Positions 29,143 to 37,970 of a stretch of 64,000 nt of DNA are shown one piece after another (positions within the stretch are counted from its first letter, which is position 1; each line of letters opens with the position of its first letter). The DNA comes from Nisaea sp. Lineage in GTDB: Bacteria > Pseudomonadota > Alphaproteobacteria > Thalassobaculales > Thalassobaculaceae. Made by a program: the position numbers and the translations under genes. The notes below the pieces were generated by a model. The model was not told the origin of the DNA, did not search any database, and saw only the letters and a program-made list of their open reading frames with translations. The DNA lies in assembly GCF_034670185.1 (NCBI RefSeq), contig NZ_JAXMNY010000001.1, positions 1,674,001 to 1,738,000 on the forward strand, read 5' to 3'.

Positions 29143-30870
29143 ATGCTTCGTAAGAAGACCTTAGAGATCCTGACGCTCAGGGAGGGATCGTGGGCTATCG
29201 AAAGTGCCGCTGACGATCTTGAGATTGCGCAGAAAGCTGCGCTGCAGTTTCTCGGCAAGCCCGGCGTCATGGGTGTGCGCGTTCTCAAGGAATCCGTTGG
29301 CGATATCGGCAACCCCGCTCCGGGCGATATTCTGTTTGAAAAATTGCGTTCCACGGGTGGCGCCGACCGTATCGCTGTCGGTGAACCCAGCAGCCTGGCA
29401 CCGGTATGCGAGGATATAGAGGACCTGTTCCATGGAGGTGGCCGAACCACGGTCAACCGTCTGTTCCGGGCCTATCTCGACAAGAATACCGTGACCGCAA
29501 CCGAGGTCATGCACAACGCTCGCGAAATGAAGCGGATCATGGATTTTGAGAGCATGCTGCCTTCGGCCATCTCCAAGGTCGCGCAGATGCAATCCCGAAG
29601 CGAAGACAGCCCGACGATGGGCGAGCGGCAAAACACCCTCTTTGGTTTTGCCGACCGTCTGAATAAACGGGCCAAGCAGGCCGAAAGCCTCGATCTCCCA
29701 TCGCTTGCGAACGTCGAAATCAATGAAGCGATCCATCAGATCAACAAGAAATCTAACGGTGAGGCGCCGGGCTATCTGTTCCGGGTCGCCGCCAGCCGGG
29801 AACTTATCAATGTCCGGAACTGGTGGGGCAAATTTGCCATGTCCGTTGACTGGGCCGGTGCCTGCAAGTCCGATCCGGCGCTTGCCAATCTTGACTGGTT
29901 CATCAGCGATGCGCTGAGCAATGCGTCGGTCCTGCAGGATCTGCTCGGCGATCAGGATAGCCTTGCGGACGCGCTGATCTCCCTGATCGAGATTGCCGAT
30001 GGCGTCCGTTCAATCGATACGGAGAAGGCTCAGGACGCGACCTCGACCGAGGCAACCGCGGCCAAGATAAACGGCTTGTTCAAAGCCTCCAAACTGCCGG
30101 AATCCAAGCTTGCGGTGATGGAGCGGGTATGCCGTCAGCTACAGGGCAGCGGCGCCTTGACCAAGGACGGCGCCGAGGAGCCGAAAGTGTTCCGGGAAAT
30201 GCTGCTGCGACTAATCCCGGGAACTGAACTGACAGGCGGCCCTGAGATGGCCGAAGCCATCACTCATCGGCAGTCTCATATCATCAACAAGGGCGGTGAA
30301 GGCGGCCTGAAGGCAGCGACAGCCAGCGTCCTGCCCGCACTCCGCGACCCGGGCCGCAAGGCGGGCTATCTGCTCTCCCTGATAGAGAGCGACCTCGGTA
30401 AAGACCTGTTGAAGGATGAGATTGAGCAGCATCTGAACGGCTTGTTCATGACCCCCGAATCCGTCCACCAGATCGTGCGTACCGGAGCTCCGAACAAGAA
30501 GATGGAAAAGATCACCTCCATCTTCTACCGGATTCAGAAATCAAACCTGCCCGACTCACGCAAGGCGCAACTGACACAGCATCTGGACGAATTGCTGGCA
30601 AGCTATGTGGTCGACGGAAAGATCCTCGACCGGTTGGACGATCCGAATAAACCATTACATATCCGCGCCTTCATGCTGGTCAGCATGTGCCAGCCGGAAA
30701 TGCTCCCCGACGGCAAGGCCTCAAAACTCGCACGGGAAATCATCGTCAAACATCTGCGCCGCCCGAATTTCGAAACCGAGCTGGTCGCGCAGGTTCCTGA
30801 CGAAGCGAAGAAAGAAAAGATCCTGCGGGACTTCCATGTGCAACTGCACCGAAGCGGGTTCTTCAACTAG
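29143..30870 (+). CDS. Hypothetical protein, 575 aa, family not recognised
   Basis: Long intact gene with GC-rich third positions like its neighbours, so certainly coding. No signal peptide or membrane helix; the protein appears all-helical and soluble. The N terminus (MLRKKTLEILTLREGSW) is followed by a segment with GDIGNPAPGDILFEKL and GEPSSLAPVCEDIEDLFHGGG. The central part holds many short helices, and the C-terminal half has repeated leucine-rich helical stretches that might form a HEAT-like or tetratricopeptide-like solenoid (guess). No catalytic motif, cysteine cluster or nucleotide site seen. Its stop codon shares the palindrome CTAG with the stop of the convergent DUF1194 gene. Function unknown. 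Confidence 0.85.
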   Translation: MLRKKTLEILTLREGSWAIESAADDLEIAQKAALQFLGKPGVMGVRVLKESVGDIGNPAPGDILFEKLRSTGGADRIAVGEPSSLAPVCEDIEDLFHGGGRTTVNRLFRAYLDKNTVTATEVMHNAREMKRIMDFESMLPSAISKVAQMQSRSEDSPTMGERQNTLFGFADRLNKRAKQAESLDLPSLANVEINEAIHQINKKSNGEAPGYLFRVAASRELINVRNWWGKFAMSVDWAGACKSDPALANLDWFISDALSNASVLQDLLGDQDSLADALISLIEIADGVRSIDTEKAQDATSTEATAAKINGLFKASKLPESKLAVMERVCRQLQGSGALTKDGAEEPKVFREMLLRLIPGTELTGGPEMAEAITHRQSHIINKGGEGGLKAATASVLPALRDPGRKAGYLLSLIESDLGKDLLKDEIEQHLNGLFMTPESVHQIVRTGAPNKKMEKITSIFYRIQKSNLPDSRKAQLTQHLDELLASYVVDGKILDRLDDPNKPLHIRAFMLVSMCQPEMLPDGKASKLAREIIVKHLRRPNFETELVAQVPDEAKKEKILRDFHVQLHRSGFFN

Positions 30871-31715
30871 TCGTCACCCCTGTTGAGGAATTCGTGGAGT
30901 TGCTGCTCCCCGATATCACACTCATAAGGCTTTGCTCTTCCCCCCATTTGCACCGGCATGGCCCGGACGGGTCTTACAGGAGTCATACCGGCAACTTCCA
31001 GGATCATCTTGCGCCTGACGGCAGCGGCAAAAGACCGGATCCCCTTGGCGACAATAACGAAAGCGCCGCTGCCGCCGATCACGCATTCCTCATAGTAAAC
31101 GTCCAGATCGACCAGCTTCGGAAATCCGTAGGGTGATGGCCGCTCATTGAGAATCGGAAGCGCGTTGATGGTAATGCCGCTGGCAACTGCCAGATCGCGT
31201 GCCTCGTCGACCTTGGCACCAGTGTTGTTCGGGCCGTCGCCTGAGATATCGATCACCTGCCGCTCAGCGAAAAACCTTGGATCACGGAACCAGTCGGTGG
31301 CGAATTTGAGCATGTTTCCGATAGAGGTGCGCCGCCCTGCCATGTGCGGCCGGACGTTGAGATCCTCAGCCACGGCATAGGCAGCTTCACGGCTGTCGAT
31401 CAGGCTCCAGTCGACGACAACCCGCTGATGATCGCCGCCGGCCCATTCGACGTAGCTGAGAGCGATCCTGCCGGTCTGGCCGGACAGGATTGTGTTGATG
31501 ACGGTCTCGTCCTTCAGCGCCTTCACATAGCCGTCGCGCTGAAGGTCGGATTCCCAGAAATCGATGGAGCCCGAAACGTCAACGGCCAGCAAAAGCTTCA
31601 GATCGACGAGTTGGGGCGGGTTTTGCGCGAAAGCCGATACTGGTGACAGAAAAGCCGAGAGCAGCGCCCCGCACATAATCTTACGCCAACCACCGACAAG
31701 ACCTGAGAGCGGCAT
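30867..31715 (-). CDS. DUF1194 (von Willebrand factor A-like) exported protein
   Basis: 282 residues with an N-terminal signal peptide (cleavage likely after SAFA at about residue 30). The mature part begins with the beta strand LLLAVDVSGSID, whose DxSxS (46-50) is the MIDAS metal site of the VWA fold. DISGDGPNN further on completes it. This matches the DUF1194 family, periplasmic or secreted proteins of unknown role in alphaproteobacteria. Tail-to-tail with the 575-residue protein, overlapping four bases. Confidence 0.85.
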   Translation of the reverse strand: MPLSGLVGGWRKIMCGALLSAFLSPVSAFAQNPPQLVDLKLLLAVDVSGSIDFWESDLQRDGYVKALKDETVINTILSGQTGRIALSYVEWAGGDHQRVVVDWSLIDSREAAYAVAEDLNVRPHMAGRRTSIGNMLKFATDWFRDPRFFAERQVIDISGDGPNNTGAKVDEARDLAVASGITINALPILNERPSPYGFPKLVDLDVYYEECVIGGSGAFVIVAKGIRSFAAAVRRKMILEVAGMTPVRPVRAMPVQMGGRAKPYECDIGEQQLHEFLNRGDD

Positions 31716-31767
31716 ATCAGACGACCTCCGCCTGTATTAGCGCGTAAATCCCGCCTCGGTGGCAAGC

Positions 31768-32574
31768 CTATGATGCAAAGAAGTCCCTCAAGAGCGCGTT
31801 ATAGGCCTCCGCTACTTCCAGGTAAGGCGCATGTCCGGCACCGTCGAGCCGGACATGGCGTCCCGCAGGATAGAGCGCGGCCAGAGCTTCCGACTGGCGC
31901 CCGGAGACAACCTTGTCACCCGCACCGGAGATCAGCAGCACCGGGCACTTGATGCTCGGCGCATTCGGCCTTGTGTCCGCGTGGTGCAGCATGGTTGCGC
32001 AGGTGCGCAGCCCGGGCGCGGTAACCCCGCCGGCGATCTCCTGAACCTGGGCACGAATGTCGCCTGGTGTACCGTCGGCAACCATCATCCCGGAGCGAGC
32101 CGCCGCATATTTCGCACTGCCTTCCGTCTCCAGCGCGGCAATCCGTGTCGCATAGCTGCCGGAAATCGGCTCGCTCGCCGGGGCCGCACTGCCTGAATGT
32201 GTGCAGGACAGCACCATATGCTGCACCCTGTCGCCCGCCTCGGCGGCAACCGCCTGCGCTACCACCCCACCCATGGAATGACCGATCACGGAGAATTTCT
32301 CGACGCCGAGATGATCGAGCAGCGCCAACGCAAGAACGGCAAACGCCGTCTGGTCCGGACCGACCACCATGGTCTGACCGTAACCCGGCGCATCCCAGCC
32401 GATGATATGGAACGCATCGGACAAGTCCGCATACTGGGCTTTCCACGTCCGCGAATTACCGCCCAGACCGTGCAGAGCCAGGATCACCGGCTTGCCCTCT
32501 CCAGCTCCTGTTTCTCGGTAGGACACGCGCCCGGCCGCCGTTTCAACACGTTTGGCTTGAGGTTCCATAGTCAT
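31768..32574 (-). CDS. Alpha/beta hydrolase
   Basis: 268-residue serine hydrolase. The oxyanion strand is LALHGLGGNSRTW, the nucleophile Ser100 is in GHSMGG, and the C-terminal His is in DGAGHAPYLE. The pattern is of the 3-oxoadipate enol-lactonase / C-C hydrolase branch, but the substrate is open. Last gene of a compact minus-strand series with the dehydrogenase below; 15 nt after the AhpD-like gene. ATG 32574 or 32568. Confidence 0.88.
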   Translation of the reverse strand: MTMEPQAKRVETAAGRVSYRETGAGEGKPVILALHGLGGNSRTWKAQYADLSDAFHIIGWDAPGYGQTMVVGPDQTAFAVLALALLDHLGVEKFSVIGHSMGGVVAQAVAAEAGDRVQHMVLSCTHSGSAAPASEPISGSYATRIAALETEGSAKYAAARSGMMVADGTPGDIRAQVQEIAGGVTAPGLRTCATMLHHADTRPNAPSIKCPVLLISGAGDKVVSGRQSEALAALYPAGRHVRLDGAGHAPYLEVAEAYNALLRDFFAS

Positions 32575-32589
32575 GGATCAGTCCTCCGA

Positions 32590-33174
32590 TTAACCGCGGG
32601 CGGATGCATGGTACTCGGGATTGGGCATCAGATGCACGGCGCTCGCGACCCGGTTCGACATGTTGAAGAACCCGGCGACATTGGCGATGTCCCAGATGTC
32701 GCGGTCGGAAAAGCCTGCATCGCGCAGGGATTGGCGATCCGTCTCTGCCATATCGTAGGGCGTCCTTGTCAGCTTCTCGACAAAAGCCACCATCGCCCGC
32801 TCACGCTCATCAAGATCGGCGTAGCGGTGATTGAAGACGAGCCCTTCCCCCAGCTCCGGACGGCCAGACAAGTCCCGCACCGCCGCACCGTGGGCCACCA
32901 GGCAGTAATAACAATGGTTCACGGAGGAAACGACGACCGCAATCATCTCCCTCTCCAGCTTGCTGAGCCCCGACGGGCCCAGCATCAGGGTGTTGTAGAG
33001 CGTGGTGAAGCCGCGCAAATGGGTGTCGTCAAAGCTGTAGGCCTTGAGCACGTTTGGCACCATGCCAAGCTTTTCCACACAAATATCCCAGTATTTCCGG
33101 GTTTCCTCGGACAGATCGTCGATATTCGGCACTGGCAGCCCGACTTCCAGGGCATGCACTTTTTCTTCAGACAC
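32590..33174 (-). CDS. AhpD/carboxymuconolactone decarboxylase-like (peroxidase-related) protein
   Basis: 194 residues of the AhpD-like fold, in the group called peroxidase-related enzymes. The redox pair Cys88-x-x-Cys91 lies in NHCYYCLVAHG, which also carries the proton-relay His. The start is a GTG at 33174 with a strong GGAGGAAAGAC before it. Such proteins detoxify peroxides or act as thiol oxidoreductases. Its position right after a flavin dehydrogenase operon suggests protection from H2O2 made there (inference). Confidence 0.87.
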   Translation of the reverse strand: MSEEKVHALEVGLPVPNIDDLSEETRKYWDICVEKLGMVPNVLKAYSFDDTHLRGFTTLYNTLMLGPSGLSKLEREMIAVVVSSVNHCYYCLVAHGAAVRDLSGRPELGEGLVFNHRYADLDERERAMVAFVEKLTRTPYDMAETDRQSLRDAGFSDRDIWDIANVAGFFNMSNRVASAVHLMPNPEYHASARG

Positions 33175-33188
33175 GTCTTTCCTCCAGG

Positions 33189-34592
33189 TTAGTCCGCGCC
33201 ATCCAGCGCCGCCAGTTCGCCGACGGTCACCGGTTTGATGGGTGGACGGATACGGTAGTAACCGATTGCGTCAGGCTCCTTGCCATGCGCGTCGGCCAGA
33301 ATTTCAGTCACGGTCAGGCCGCACATCCGCCCCTGGCACGGTCCCATGCCCGCACGCAGGAAGGCTTTCGCCTGGTTTGGACCGGGCGCCCCGTCGGCAG
33401 CGGCACCACGCACCGCGCGTGCGCTGACTTCCTCGCACCGGCAGACAGGGACATCGCCATCGAGCTTGCCGATCCAGTCCGGCGGCGGGTACATCGCGTC
33501 GAGCAGTGGCCGCACCGCCATTTGCGCCCGCAGATTATCGCGCGCCTTGACGATCTCGATATCGCCTGACGGCCGGTTCACCGCACCGAGCTCTTCAGCG
33601 ATCTCCAGCGCCGCAATCCGCCCCGTATTCTCCGCCGCCGGCGCTCCGCCAATACCGCCACCATCACCGGCGACGAAAACACCCGGCACGCTGGTCTCCC
33701 CGCGATCGCTCAGCACAGGATGAAAGCATCGTTGGGCCGCGTTCCACCGATGCTCGCACCCGATAAGGCGGGTCAGCTGCGGGTTGGGCACCACACCCTC
33801 ATGCAGAAGCAGGGTCGTCGCTTCGAGTTCGACGGTCTGGCCATCGCTCGTACATCTGACCCGCTCGACAGAGTCGGCTCCAAGCGCTTCGAGGTTCCGC
33901 ACATGGCGGTAGACCGGTATCCCGGACGACGCCAGTGCCTGCATCAACCGCCGGCCCTTCAGCAATGTGCGCCAGCCTAGCAACGCCTTCGGCAGATGAG
34001 GCAAGCCGCGCATCATGGCCCCCGGAGGGGTTGTGTCCAGGACGGCGGAAACCGGAATCCCGGCTGCGTGGCATTGCACGGCGAACAGCAGCAGAAGCGG
34101 CCCAGACCCGGCAAGAACCAGCGGAGCCTGCGGGTATAGACCAGAGGATTTCAACATGGTCTGCGCCGCCCCGATGCTCATCACACCCGGCAGGGTCCAG
34201 CCCGGGATCGGCACCGGCCGTTCCATGGCTCCGGTCGCGAGCAGAACGGATCGCGCCTGCACCTGGCGGGTCACTCCGTCCCATGCCACAAGAATCGTTT
34301 TGTCGCCATCTTCCGGGCTATCGAGATGCCAAACCATGGCGGAAGGCCAGTAATTGGCCCCGGACGCGCGAAACCGTTCGGCCTTTGCGGCGCCAGCAGC
34401 ATAGTCCGGACCGAGGAAAGCGAGATTGTCCGGCCGCTCCGACACATTGCGTTCGATCGCGCGCCAGATTTGCCCGCCCGGCTCCGGCTGCTCGTCAATC
34501 AGCAACACCGACAGTCCCGTTTCCCGAGCCGTCGCCGCTGCCTCCATACCGGCGGGACCGGCACCGATAATGGCAAGATCGGTGCTCGTCAT
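33189..34592 (-). CDS. Dehydrogenase alpha subunit: NAD/FAD oxidoreductase with BFD-like Fe-S domain
   Basis: 467-residue flavoprotein of the HcnB / opine oxidase A / D-hydroxyproline dehydrogenase alpha type. N-terminal dinucleotide fold LAIIGAGPAGMEAA followed by DEQPEPGGQIWR; a second nucleotide fold lies in the middle (PLVLAGSGPLLLLFA). The C-terminal domain has CRC in VPVCRCEEVS and a later pair in GPCQGRMCG, the bacterioferritin-associated-ferredoxin-like Cys pattern for a [2Fe-2S] cluster. Overlaps the gamma-subunit gene by four bases (ATGA). Works as a complex with the next two subunits. Confidence 0.9.
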   Translation of the reverse strand: MTSTDLAIIGAGPAGMEAAATARETGLSVLLIDEQPEPGGQIWRAIERNVSERPDNLAFLGPDYAAGAAKAERFRASGANYWPSAMVWHLDSPEDGDKTILVAWDGVTRQVQARSVLLATGAMERPVPIPGWTLPGVMSIGAAQTMLKSSGLYPQAPLVLAGSGPLLLLFAVQCHAAGIPVSAVLDTTPPGAMMRGLPHLPKALLGWRTLLKGRRLMQALASSGIPVYRHVRNLEALGADSVERVRCTSDGQTVELEATTLLLHEGVVPNPQLTRLIGCEHRWNAAQRCFHPVLSDRGETSVPGVFVAGDGGGIGGAPAAENTGRIAALEIAEELGAVNRPSGDIEIVKARDNLRAQMAVRPLLDAMYPPPDWIGKLDGDVPVCRCEEVSARAVRGAAADGAPGPNQAKAFLRAGMGPCQGRMCGLTVTEILADAHGKEPDAIGYYRIRPPIKPVTVGELAALDGAD

Positions 34593-34909
34593 TTCCCGCC
34601 CTCGTCAGCAAGATCTTCCGGCAACCCCGGCGCGCCTTGCTGACGGCGCACAGTCATGCCATCACGCACCTCGACCAGACAGCCCTGGCGGTTCGCCACG
34701 CCGTCGATCTCGATCAGGCATTCGAAGCAGACACCCATCATGCAGTAGGGCGCCCGCGCCGTGCCGGATCTCGGTGTGGTTCGGGAATGACCGATCCCGG
34801 CGCCCAGCAGGGCCGCCGCGACGCTGTCGCCGCTATGAGCAGTCAGGGCCTCGCCCTCGAATGTGAAATGCACCGCACGGGCGCGCGGTTCAGGCAGCCG
34901 GCGAAACAT
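34589..34909 (-). CDS. Dehydrogenase gamma subunit: small [2Fe-2S] protein
   Basis: 106-residue ferredoxin-like protein equal to HcnA or the opine/hydroxyproline dehydrogenase gamma subunit and to the N-terminal part of sarcosine oxidase alpha. The cluster ligands Cys56, Cys61, Cys64 and Cys77 follow the Cx4CxxCx12C plant-ferredoxin pattern (YCMMGVCFECLIEIDG). ATG 34909 with GGAGCG upstream; it overlaps the end of the beta-subunit gene by 20 bases. An earlier start at 34975 would lie deep in that gene and is rejected. Confidence 0.9.
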   Translation of the reverse strand: MFRRLPEPRARAVHFTFEGEALTAHSGDSVAAALLGAGIGHSRTTPRSGTARAPYCMMGVCFECLIEIDGVANRQGCLVEVRDGMTVRRQQGAPGLPEDLADEGGK

Positions 34910-36008
34910 TGAAACGCTCCGGAGAGAAGGCGGCGAACCGGTCGTTGAAACCGCCATTGAGTATGGTTGGCGCAAGATCGAGCGCGTGTGCCGCCGCCAG
35001 CGTGACGCCGCTGTGACAGGAAATGCTGAAGGCGCCCGGCGCCGTTTCGGACTCGCGATAGATCGGAAAACCGTCCGGCGCCATCACCCGGAGCGCACTC
35101 CAGGTGCGCACCACGCGGACATTTTTCAGGATCGGGAAATACCGGACGACGTTCCGCGCAATCTCGCCCAGCTTTGCCGGACTGATCGAGGTGTCGTAGC
35201 CCGCATCTTCGTGGCTGTTACCGAAATTGATGGTGCCGTCAGCGGTCTGCCGGGCATTGACCAGCAGCATCGGCATGACAGGCTGCATCCGCTCAGTGAT
35301 CAGGATATGACCCCGATTAGGGTTCACCGGAATGTCCAGGCCGACCATCGGGGCGAGCCATTTATTGGCAATACCAGCGGCAATCACCAGCTTGCCCGAC
35401 CGGAACACTCCGGCCTCGGTCTCGGCCCGGAAGCCGTCGCCGTCCCTGGCGATCGAAAGGGTCTTTCCCCCACTGACATACCGCGCGCCGAGTTGCCGGG
35501 CAGCGGCATGCAGGCTGTGCAGCAGGTAGAGCGGATTGACGTGCCCATCATGCGGACTGAAGCTGGCGCCGGTTACCTCCGGGCCAACCAGCGGCATGAT
35601 CTTGCGCACCTCTTCCGCATCGATCATCCGGCGATCGTTCTCGCCGACGCCGGGCTGGTTGTGCATCCGGCGGATCTCGTCCTCGTTCTCCCGGTACGCG
35701 TCCTCACCGAGACAGAGTTCAAGACCACCTTCCTGCTTCAGTTCGATATCCCGGCCATTATGCTCCAGCATGCCGTCTGCGAAGCCCTGGTAAAGATCCT
35801 TGGAGCGCCGGGTCCAGCTGGCATAGTCCGGCATGCCGTCGCCCTTGCCCTGCACCCAGACCAGCCCGAAATTCCCGCGCGAGGCACGGAAGGCCACGTC
35901 GCCCTCATCGAGGATCGTGACCTTCGCACCCTCACGGGCAAGCCCGTAGGCAATGGCGGAGCCGACCAGCCCGCCACCGACAACGATGACATCGGAACTG
36001 CCCGCCAT
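34890..36008 (-). CDS. Dehydrogenase beta subunit: FAD-dependent (DAO-fold) catalytic subunit
   Basis: 372-residue catalytic flavoprotein. The FAD motif VIVVGGGLVGSAIAYGL is at the N terminus, and a SCHSGVTLAAAHA segment is near the end as in HcnC, opine oxidase B and D-hydroxyproline dehydrogenase beta. With the alpha and gamma genes it forms the three-subunit, membrane-associated amino-acid dehydrogenase set that feeds electrons to the respiratory chain. Which substrate (proline derivative, opine, glycine, sarcosine-like) is undecidable here. No hydroxyproline epimerase or aldehyde dehydrogenase gene is adjacent. ATG at 36008. Confidence 0.9.
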   Translation of the reverse strand: MAGSSDVIVVGGGLVGSAIAYGLAREGAKVTILDEGDVAFRASRGNFGLVWVQGKGDGMPDYASWTRRSKDLYQGFADGMLEHNGRDIELKQEGGLELCLGEDAYRENEDEIRRMHNQPGVGENDRRMIDAEEVRKIMPLVGPEVTGASFSPHDGHVNPLYLLHSLHAAARQLGARYVSGGKTLSIARDGDGFRAETEAGVFRSGKLVIAAGIANKWLAPMVGLDIPVNPNRGHILITERMQPVMPMLLVNARQTADGTINFGNSHEDAGYDTSISPAKLGEIARNVVRYFPILKNVRVVRTWSALRVMAPDGFPIYRESETAPGAFSISCHSGVTLAAAHALDLAPTILNGGFNDRFAAFSPERFNVSPAA

Positions 36009-36014
36009 CTCGCG

Positions 36015-36371
36015 TCAGTCGAGCAGGGTTTCGAGATCGGCCTGCACCGCCTTGTCGAAGCCGATCACGCGGATCTCGCCAAGATCGATGACCGGACGCT
36101 TGACCAACGAGGATTGGCTGGCCAGCAGTGCCGGCGCGCTGTCGGCATTGACGCTTTCCTGGATGGCCGGATCAAGCTTGCGCCAGGTCGTGCCGCGCTT
36201 GTTGACCACCTTCTCGACACCAAGCTCGGCGATCCATTCCGCCGCCCGCTCCTGAGTCAGGCCACCTTTCTTGAAGTCATGAAAATTATAAGAAACACCG
36301 CGTGCATCCAGCCATTTGCGGGCCTTCTTCACCGTGTCGCAATTGGCGATACCGTAGACCGTGATTGTCAC
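36015..36371 (-). CDS. ArsC/Spx-like thioredoxin-fold protein (YffB type)
   Basis: 118 residues of the ArsC/Spx family. Cys11 lies in YGIANCDTVKKARKWLD, the CxxxKK form of YffB proteins, whereas true arsenate reductases have additional basic residues around the pocket. The KRPVIDLGE segment carries the conserved RP motif. GTG start at 36371 with AAAGGAA upstream. Lies six bases before the beta subunit. Members reduce glutathione-linked or protein thiols; arsenate reduction is not supported by context. Confidence 0.88.
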   Translation of the reverse strand: MTITVYGIANCDTVKKARKWLDARGVSYNFHDFKKGGLTQERAAEWIAELGVEKVVNKRGTTWRKLDPAIQESVNADSAPALLASQSSLVKRPVIDLGEIRVIGFDKAVQADLETLLD

Positions 36372-36374
36372 GTT

Positions 36375-37523
36375 TCAGTTCCTTTCCATGCGGGGTGGCA
36401 GATCGTCCACCACCGCCAGCAGCACATCGACCAGACTGCGGCCGAGAATCTTGGAGCGCTCGCCGTCCCAACCATGCACCTGATCGGGCTGATTGTCCGC
36501 ATCCTTGAAGGGCATCTCCAGCGTCATGGACAGCGCGCCCAGCCGGTTCGCGATATGGCCGGTTGAAGTTGTAAGGTTACCTTTGCCCGGCGCCGCCTTC
36601 GGATAGCCGTACACGGTCTGGAAATCCGGGTTCATCGCCGCATAGGTTTGCTGGAAACGATCCAGCATGGCGACATGCGCATCGGTGATCCCCGGCACGC
36701 CATAGCTTCCGGCGATGAAATTATACGGGATCGCTTCGTCCCCGTGCACATCGAAAGAGAGATCGACGCCGAGCCGATCCATCGCCTGCAGAACAGCCAG
36801 CACTTCCGGGCTTTTCTCCGCACTCGGGGACGCCCATTCGCGATTGAGGTTCACGCCCAGCGCATTGGTCCGAAGATTGCCGCGGCGCGTGCCGTCCGGG
36901 TTCATGTTCGGCACGGCGTAGATCACCGCCTTTTCCAGCAGCGCCCGGCTGGTGCCATCAGCAGGATCGAGCAGCCGTTCGATGAAGCCTTCCATGTACC
37001 ATTCGGCCATGGGCTCTCCCGGATGCTGGCGGCCGAAAACCCAGAGCGGCTTCCGGCCGTCCGCAGCTTCGCCGATGGTCAGCATGTCAATGGTCTGCCC
37101 GTCATGCGTCTCGCCGAGCACCTCGGCGGCGCAGCGCTCTGACTGCTGGGCGGCTGCGATCAGATCCTCGTGCCGCTCCATCGAATAGGGTGCGAAATAG
37201 GCGTACCAGACATAGTCCGCCTCCGGCACGTGCCGGATGGTCAGCTCGGTGCCGTCATAGGATGTCGGCACCCGGAACCAGGTGTCCCGGTCGTAAGACG
37301 CGCAGGCCCGGTAATTCTCCCAGCCTTTCGGATAGCTCGACCCGCCGGCATTCAGGATGCGCATTTTCACCCCGCGCCCGGCTGCACCGGCGAGGCGGAA
37401 ATGGAACCACTGGTAAAAGTCGGACCCGGTATCCGCCGGAATCCGGAGCTGGATGTCGTTCGGATCGTCGGCGGAGACGACTTCTATATTGCCGCTGTCG
37501 AACGCTGCGTCGATACGGAGCAT
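36375..37523 (-). CDS. M14 family zinc carboxypeptidase (cytosolic carboxypeptidase-like)
   Basis: 382 residues in two parts: an N-terminal beta-rich domain (1-110) with YQWFHFRLAG, as in the cytosolic carboxypeptidase (CCP/AGBL) branch, and the M14 catalytic domain. Zinc ligands are His167 and Glu170 (RQHPGEPMAEW) and His260 (FDVHGDE). The general base is Glu336 in MTLEMPFK. VPNMNPDGTRRGN is the substrate-binding stretch. No signal peptide, so it acts in the cytoplasm on a C-terminal amino acid. First gene of this minus-strand series; three-base gap to the ArsC-like gene. Confidence 0.92.
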   Translation of the reverse strand: MLRIDAAFDSGNIEVVSADDPNDIQLRIPADTGSDFYQWFHFRLAGAAGRGVKMRILNAGGSSYPKGWENYRACASYDRDTWFRVPTSYDGTELTIRHVPEADYVWYAYFAPYSMERHEDLIAAAQQSERCAAEVLGETHDGQTIDMLTIGEAADGRKPLWVFGRQHPGEPMAEWYMEGFIERLLDPADGTSRALLEKAVIYAVPNMNPDGTRRGNLRTNALGVNLNREWASPSAEKSPEVLAVLQAMDRLGVDLSFDVHGDEAIPYNFIAGSYGVPGITDAHVAMLDRFQQTYAAMNPDFQTVYGYPKAAPGKGNLTTSTGHIANRLGALSMTLEMPFKDADNQPDQVHGWDGERSKILGRSLVDVLLAVVDDLPPRMERN

Positions 37524-37611
37524 GGGATCTCCCGGTCAGGTGAGCGGAGGAGACTAGAGCCGGCCATCCCATTTGAGAAGAGCCATCAAGGCAATGGTAA
37601 AGCATGCAGTA

Positions 37612-37629
37612 GGCAACAACCCCGTTGCC
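37612..37629 (-). terminator. Candidate terminator hairpin after sbtB
   Basis: Perfect stem GGCAAC (37612-37617) and GTTGCC (37624-37629) with a six-base loop, beginning 15 nt beyond the sbtB stop on the transcribed minus strand. No U-run, so factor-independent termination is doubtful. Confidence 0.35.
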
Positions 37630-37644
37630 GCAGATCCCAGAAGG

Positions 37645-37959
37645 CTAAAACCGATCGGCGCGCACGACCTCGACATTGGACACGGTTATCAGGCCCGCCC
37701 TCTCATTGACGAACCCGAAGACGGATTCGAGCACACTGTCCTTGTGATGCCGGTCGAGTATGCACCAGACCATCATCATGCCCTCGGCGCCGGCAACTTG
37801 TCCGTCCCGCGTCCAGATCCCGTTCAGGCCACTGCCTCCTTGAACCGGCAAAATAGTGTATCCGTTCACGCCCTCCAGCCCGTCCAGCAAGGCCGCAAGG
37901 CGTGGAACCGCGAGCTGCTCGATCAGAATGTCCAGACGAACTTTCGAATGGGTCTCCAT
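37645..37959 (-). CDS. sbtB: PII-like signalling protein of the bicarbonate transporter
   Basis: 104 residues with a PII/GlnB-like ferredoxin fold: LDILIEQLAVPRLAALL as first strand-helix, a GSGLNGIWTR loop region, and a closing strand. Its place 11 bases after an SbtA-type transporter identifies it as SbtB, which in cyanobacteria binds adenine nucleotides and gates or locks SbtA. The C terminus ends VVRADRF, without the CGPEGC redox hairpin of some cyanobacterial SbtB proteins. GGGAG ribosome site. Assignment rests on fold-like pattern plus context. Confidence 0.8.
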   Translation of the reverse strand: METHSKVRLDILIEQLAVPRLAALLDGLEGVNGYTILPVQGGSGLNGIWTRDGQVAGAEGMMMVWCILDRHHKDSVLESVFGFVNERAGLITVSNVEVVRADRF

Positions 37960-37970
37960 GGCTATTCTCC

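Noticed and set aside
34863..36566. 567-codon open frame opposite the dehydrogenase and ArsC-like genes
   Set aside because: Spans several clear genes on the other strand; no motif, no ribosome site.
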